Assembly (NCBI RefSeq): GCF_000250735.1
Contig: NZ_AHZV01000015.1
Coordinates: 1 to 33,875 of the forward strand
Direction of reading: 5' to 3'
Origin: Anaerophaga thermohalophila str. Valhall
Lineage (GTDB): Bacteria > Bacteroidota > Bacteroidia > Bacteroidales > Marinilabiliaceae
DNA: 33,875 nt
Shown here in pieces: positions 29,955 through 33,875 of the stretch. The stretch's first letter is position 1. The number at the start of each line of letters is the position of its first letter. The notes below the pieces were generated by a model, which was given only the letters and a program-made list of their open reading frames with translations, did not search any database and was not told the origin of the DNA. The position numbers and the translations under genes are program-made.

Positions 29955-31757
29955 ATGCAGTCAATCAGAAACGTAGCTATCATTGCCCATGTTGACCACG
30001 GAAAAACCACGCTGGTGGATGAAATGCTGAAGGCAGGCAAACTTTTCAGTGAGCATCAGCGACCGGGCGAACTTATCATGGACAGCAATGATCTTGAAAG
30101 GGAACGGGGCATCACCATACTTTCCAAAAATGCTTCGGTGGTTTGGAACAATCATAAAATAAATATCATAGATACACCCGGTCACTCCGATTTTGGAGGA
30201 GAGGTGGAGCGGGTGCTCAATATGGCCGACGGGGTACTTTTGCTCGTAGATGCTTTTGAAGGGCCGATGCCACAAACCCGGTTTGTACTCCAGAAAGCGT
30301 TGGGATTGGGGCTTAAGCCTATTGTCGTTATCAATAAAGTTGACAAACCCAATTGTCGTCCTGAAGAAGTACAGGAACTGGTGTTTGATTTGATGTTTAA
30401 TCTCAATGCCAGCGAGGCACAGCTTGATTTTCCCACAGTTTACGGTTCGGCACGCGACGGCTGGATGTCAACAGACTGGAAAAAACAAACTTCCGATATC
30501 AGTGCCCTGATGGATGCCATTATTGAACACATTCCTGTGCCGGAAGAAAGAAAAGGAACGCCACAGATGCTGATCACCTCACTTGAATATTCCCCTTATG
30601 TAGGGCGAATTGCCATCGGGCGCATGCATCGCGGTACGCTGAAGACAGGGCAGGAAGTTGCTGTTGTCGGTCGTAATGGCGATGTGTATAAGACCAGGAT
30701 CAAAGAGTTGAATGTGTTTGAAGGACTTGGGCGAACCAAAACCAATGTTTTGCCAAACGGGGAACTTGGCGCCATCATTGGTCTCGATGGTTTTGAAATA
30801 GGCGACAGTATCTGCGACCCGGAAAATCCTGAGCCGCTCGACCCCATTGCCATCGACGAGCCTACCATGAGCATGTTGTTTACCATCAATAACTCTCCCT
30901 TTTTCGGGAAAGACGGTAAATACGTAACATCGCGGCACATCAGGGAACGGCTCGACAAAGAGTTGGAGAAAAACCTGGCACTAAGGGTTGAGGAGACCGA
31001 TTCGGCCGATGCATGGAATGTTTACGGACGGGGGGTATTGCATTTGTCGGTACTTATTGAGACCATGCGCCGCGAAGGATATGAATTGCAGGTTGGGCAA
31101 CCCCGTGTGATCATCAAGGAGATTGGTGGGGAAAAACACGAGCCGGTAGAAGAGTTGACCATTGACCTGCCTGACGAGTACAGTGGCCGTGCCATAGAAA
31201 TGGTTACACAACGTAAGGGTGACCTTCTGTCGATGGAACGAAAAGGCGACCGTGTTGTCCTTGAATTTAACATTCCGTCAAGAGGCATTATCGGGCTTCG
31301 AAACAATTTAATGACAGCCACTGCCGGAGAAGCCATCATGGCTCACCGGTTTATAGCTTTTCAGCCATGGAAGGGAGACATCCCCAAACGCCTGAACGGA
31401 TCACTTATTGCTATGGAGTCGGGAACCGCCATTGCCTATGCTCTTGATAAACTGCAGGACCGGGGAAGGTTCTTTGTTTACCCCCAGGAAGAGGTTTACA
31501 TGGGGCAGGTAATCGGCGAAAACAGCAGGGAAGGTGATCTTACTGTGAACATCACTAAGACGAAGAAGCTGACCAATATGCGGGCTTCCGGTTCCGACGA
31601 AAAGGCCAAACTGGCACCGCCAATTGTTTTCAGCCTCGAAGAAGCTCTTGAATATATTCAGGGTGACGAATATGTGGAAGTGACCCCCAAAGCCATCCGG
31701 TTACGCAAAATTTTACTTCAGGAACATGAAAGGAAGCGAGTGGCTAAGAATAGTTAA
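29955..31757 (+). CDS. typA: Translational GTPase TypA/BipA
   Basis: 600 residues, full length. A ribosome-binding GTPase linked to 50S assembly and stress or cold growth. G1 is AHVDHGKTT (11-19), switch I RERGIT (49-54), G3 DTPGH (73-77) and G4 NKVD (127-130). Domain II, domain III and domain V are followed by the BipA-specific C-terminal region with KLTNMRASGSDEKAKL, which identifies TypA against EF-G and LepA. Promoter TAATTTTG and an AAGGAG ribosome site lie just upstream. The short DUF2892 gene follows 58 bases downstream. Confidence 0.98.
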   Translation: MQSIRNVAIIAHVDHGKTTLVDEMLKAGKLFSEHQRPGELIMDSNDLERERGITILSKNASVVWNNHKINIIDTPGHSDFGGEVERVLNMADGVLLLVDAFEGPMPQTRFVLQKALGLGLKPIVVINKVDKPNCRPEEVQELVFDLMFNLNASEAQLDFPTVYGSARDGWMSTDWKKQTSDISALMDAIIEHIPVPEERKGTPQMLITSLEYSPYVGRIAIGRMHRGTLKTGQEVAVVGRNGDVYKTRIKELNVFEGLGRTKTNVLPNGELGAIIGLDGFEIGDSICDPENPEPLDPIAIDEPTMSMLFTINNSPFFGKDGKYVTSRHIRERLDKELEKNLALRVEETDSADAWNVYGRGVLHLSVLIETMRREGYELQVGQPRVIIKEIGGEKHEPVEELTIDLPDEYSGRAIEMVTQRKGDLLSMERKGDRVVLEFNIPSRGIIGLRNNLMTATAGEAIMAHRFIAFQPWKGDIPKRLNGSLIAMESGTAIAYALDKLQDRGRFFVYPQEEVYMGQVIGENSREGDLTVNITKTKKLTNMRASGSDEKAKLAPPIVFSLEEALEYIQGDEYVEVTPKAIRLRKILLQEHERKRVAKNS

Positions 31758-31815
31758 AACCAAACGCCTTGATTAATTGTTATTTGATTGGTAACAATAT
31801 AAATTTAAAAGTAAC

Positions 31816-32028
31816 ATGAAGAAAAACGTAGGCGTTACAGACCGGATTGTTCGCATCGTTGTCGCTGCCATTCTGGCGATTCTCTATTTTTCAGGAGTTG
31901 TAACCGGCACACCTGGTATCATTTTTCTGGTGGTGGCTGCCATTTGTCTCATTACCGCAGCCATTCGTTTTTGCGGGGCTTATGCTCTTTTTGGCATTAA
32001 TACCTGCCGTAGTAAACCGGCCGAATAG
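31816..32028 (+). CDS. DUF2892 (YgaP transmembrane-like) protein
   Basis: 70 residues. Two membrane helices (about 11-27 and 34-52) with the family text MKKNVGVTDRIVRIVVAAIL and CGAYALFGINTC; in YgaP-like proteins this hairpin follows a rhodanese domain, absent here. The two cysteines of the C-terminal motif are present. Function unknown; associated in some bacteria with sulfur handling. Confidence 0.9.
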   Translation: MKKNVGVTDRIVRIVVAAILAILYFSGVVTGTPGIIFLVVAAICLITAAIRFCGAYALFGINTCRSKPAE

Positions 32029-32036
32029 CCGTTACA

Positions 32037-33142
32037 CTATCCGGTCAGCAGTTTCTCTGCTTCCCTGATGGTATGAACCGGTAATTGACAAGTGCCGCCG
32101 GAACAGATGTAAATCGTTGTGCGTTCGCCCGATTTACGGTCTTGCACCAGGCTTATCTTATTTTCGCTCTCGTCCGTTATCGGGGCCCATACTACATCGG
32201 GGCGGTATTTTTTTTGCATTTCCCGGATGGTTTTGAGCGACTGCGGTCCGGCCACCACTACCTCATATCGGGGTATTTTTCATTCCGGAAAACCGGGCAG
32301 GCATGCGAATAAAGTTCAATGAGTTGGGCATTGTCGTAAAGCATCTTTTCAAAATAAGGCACCTTCCACTGCTCATCAACAGAATAACGGGCAAACCCAC
32401 CGCCAATCTGGTCGTAGATACCACCCCGGTTCATGTGCGAAAGCGTGATTTGCAGAAAATCCTCAAAAGCCTGGCGCGGATGGTGATAGTGCAGGTGTAG
32501 AAGGAATGAAAGATTGACAGGCATGGGAAATTTGGGTTTTCCCCGGGAGCCGCCACGGTTCATGTCCCATTGGGGGCTCCAGGCATCCAGTGCATCGTTG
32601 ATGATCGATGTAGCATCCGGGATTTCGTCTTTTTCGCTGGTAATGACAGACGACTGTTGGATGCCGAGTGTAAGTCGATGAGCATGATGGGTCAGTTTAT
32701 CACGTTCTTGCCTGAAAAGTTGAGTTATTTTTATTAGTACCTCCAACCACTGGTCTTTGGGGAAATAGGTTCCACCCCAGAAAGGTTGGCCGTCGGGTAA
32801 AGTTACAACATTCTGGGGCCATCCGCCCTGAACGCCCATCAACTGTACTGCAGTCATAAAAAAATGGTCAACATCGGGCCTTTCTTCCCGGTCCACTTTA
32901 ATGCAAACAAAATGCTCGTTCATGAATCCGGCTACTTCAGGGTCTTCGAAACTTTCATGTGCCATAATATGACACCAGTGGCAGGCAGAGTAACCGATGC
33001 TGACCAGCATGAGTTTGTCTTCCTTTCGAGCCATGTCAAGAACCTCTTCCTTCCAGGGGTGCCATTCCACCGGATTGCGGGCATGCTGAAGAAGGTATGG
33101 AGAGGATTCGTGAATAAGCTGATTGGAATGGAGTGGTGTCAT
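32037..33142 (-). pseudogene. YyaL-type thioredoxin-domain protein with internal deletion
   Basis: The intact family (DUF255, YyaL/spermatogenesis-associated protein 20 type) has about 680 residues: a thioredoxin-like domain, then a six-hairpin helical barrel. Here residues 1-294 are intact ([17 protein letters not shown], active-site-like [46 protein letters not shown]) and run to [13 protein letters not shown], then stop at 32258-32260. A second frame directly resumes at [20 protein letters not shown] and ends in TTIYICSGGTCQLPV, the true C-terminus. About 310 residues are missing and the join is out of frame. The break lies near 32265-32282. Confidence 0.8.
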
Positions 33143-33243
33143 AATTGCTTTCTTTCTGTTTTACGTTGAACAGATTAAAAGCTACAATGGTTGAGTCTTT
33201 TCCTAAACGAGACTCTAAAAAGTGACTTAATAATATTAAATAA
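33143..33243. other. Spacer before element copy 4
   Basis: Includes the likely promoter region of the YyaL-type gene; no clear box was identified. Confidence 0.3.
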
Positions 33244-33364
33244 TGTCTGTCCATAAAGTGCCATTTGCTGTGTTACGCTCGCCGCCAAAATACTCATTTA
33301 CTAAAAGTAAACTCCGTTTTTGGCGGCTTCGCAAGCCTTGCAACTGGCACTTTCTGAACAGACA
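33244..33364 (-). repeat. Palindromic element, copy 4 (full, opposite orientation)
   Basis: TGTCTGTCCATAAAGTGCCA at one end and TGGCACTTTCTGAACAGACA at the other. Inner stem GCCGCCAAAATACTCATTTA pairs with AAACTCCGTTTTTGGCGGC. Close to copy 1; a TTTATAGACGGGGACTAAA flank module follows at about 33392. Confidence 0.85.
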
Positions 33365-33429
33365 TTCATAATGAAAAATTTTTTTGAAAGTTTATAGACG
33401 GGGACTAAATTGTACGTGTATATAGAGGC

Positions 33430-33760
33430 TGCTGAAAAAGTCAGCAATCTATTTCAAATGTTATTTTTGGCATTGCCCCAAAAAGAACCAAAAAGGTCTG
33501 GTCCGCTTAAACCTGGCTCCCCGCGAAAGCCAAAATTTCCGGCCATTGCGCAAGGCCATGAACGTCGCCCATTTTGGCTTCCCGCCATCCGCCGGCTCGG
33601 AAAGCCGAAAGGCCACCGTGCCGAGCGGCACAAATTACGCGAATTTTGGCCGCACCAAAGGTGCGTCTTAACGGCTTCGCTGTTAAAAAAATGTAAAACA
33701 GCTTTTTAATTCGCGTCGCTCGGCTCTGCCGCTTGCTTGCTTGCATGAATTCGTGAAATT
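33430..33760. repeat. Hairpin-rich dispersed repeat block
   Basis: GC-rich relative to other spacers and full of short self-complementary words: CGCACCAAAGGTGCG, CCGCCGGCTCGG, GTGCCGAGCGGCAC, TTAACGGCTTCGCTGTTAA. Open frames on both strands cross it but have low-complexity, Arg/Pro-rich translations without known motifs. Its right edge, GGCTCTGCCGCTTGCTTGC, matches 16480-16508. Confidence 0.65.
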
Positions 33761-33836
33761 TGCGGTTAAAGAAAACAAAATGGCGTCAGCCATTTTTCTC
33801 AAGAAGGATACAATTCTATAATTCCTCCTGTATCCT

Positions 33837-33861
33837 GTATCTAAAAATCTGACGATCTGTT
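33837..33861. repeat. ATCTA-type block at the right end
   Basis: TATCTAAAAATCTGACGATC followed by TGTT, nearly identical to 7618-7641 and 15706-15729. Confidence 0.7.
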
Positions 33862-33875
33862 ATCTGATTATTATT

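Noticed and set aside
33410-33746. Open frames on both strands in the right-end block (99 and 79 codons)
   Set aside because: Basic, Pro/Arg-rich low-complexity translations across palindromes, on both strands at once; better explained as a hairpin-rich repeat.

Overview
The window looks like chromosomal DNA from a member of the Bacteroidota, probably a Bacteroidales/Marinilabiliales-type organism. The evidence is families largely typical of that phylum (DUF177-bL32-FabH block, DUF4252, DUF3108, LytS/LytTR pairs, PadR with twin PspC proteins), several TAnnTTTG promoter boxes, few Shine-Dalgarno sequences, and intergenic regions crowded with short degenerate repeats. No rRNA, tRNA, CRISPR array, prophage or plasmid function was seen.

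Layout, left to right. 73-1233: a membrane histidine kinase. 1598-3784: YceD/DUF177, bL32 (rpmF) and FabH. 4131-6369: a tight three-gene operon of a MaoC-like hydratase, a CitE-like CoA-ester lyase and an AAC(3)-family acyltransferase; the hydratase N-terminus is knocked out of frame in an A9 run. 6401-7401: the stump of an SGNH hydrolase next to a REP-associated tyrosine transposase (RAYT) with REP-like inverted repeats. 7775-10841 (minus): a probable lipid A/envelope glycosylation operon (GT2, tandem LAB_N membrane protein, GT39). 11241-12968: a decayed type IIG restriction-modification fragment, a secreted polysaccharide deacetylase and the C-terminal stump of an outer-membrane barrel protein. 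13428-15343: a LytS-type kinase with its LytTR regulator. 16023-16229: a tiny Lys/Glu/Cys-rich secreted protein. 16645-21342: a complete MacAB-TolC-type efflux or export system. 21859-25092: DUF3108 protein, EF-P and an RsbU-like PP2C phosphatase. 25301-29512 (minus): two exported proteins (one unknown, one DUF4252), then two PspC-domain proteins, a PadR regulator and a small membrane protein. 29955-32028: TypA/BipA and a DUF2892 protein. 32037-33142 (minus): a YyaL-type gene that has lost its middle.

Functionally the region mixes housekeeping (bL32, FabH, EF-P, TypA), envelope maintenance (GT39 operon, deacetylase, efflux pump, PspC stress block) and signalling. At least four genes are broken or remnants, and nearly all of them lie next to repeats.

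The most unusual content is non-coding. A palindromic element occurs four times (22711-22835, 22999-23064, 25091-25215, 33244-33364); one copy is an internal deletion, and one full copy differs from the others by changes on both arms of its stems that keep pairing. There are also modular intergenic repeats shared by four spacers, degenerate 6-, 7- and 8-bp tandem arrays, an inverted-repeat block before DUF3108 and a hairpin-rich block at the right end. The best candidate for a new biochemical system is the MaoC/CitE/AAC(3) operon. All identifications come from reading the sequence; no database search was run.
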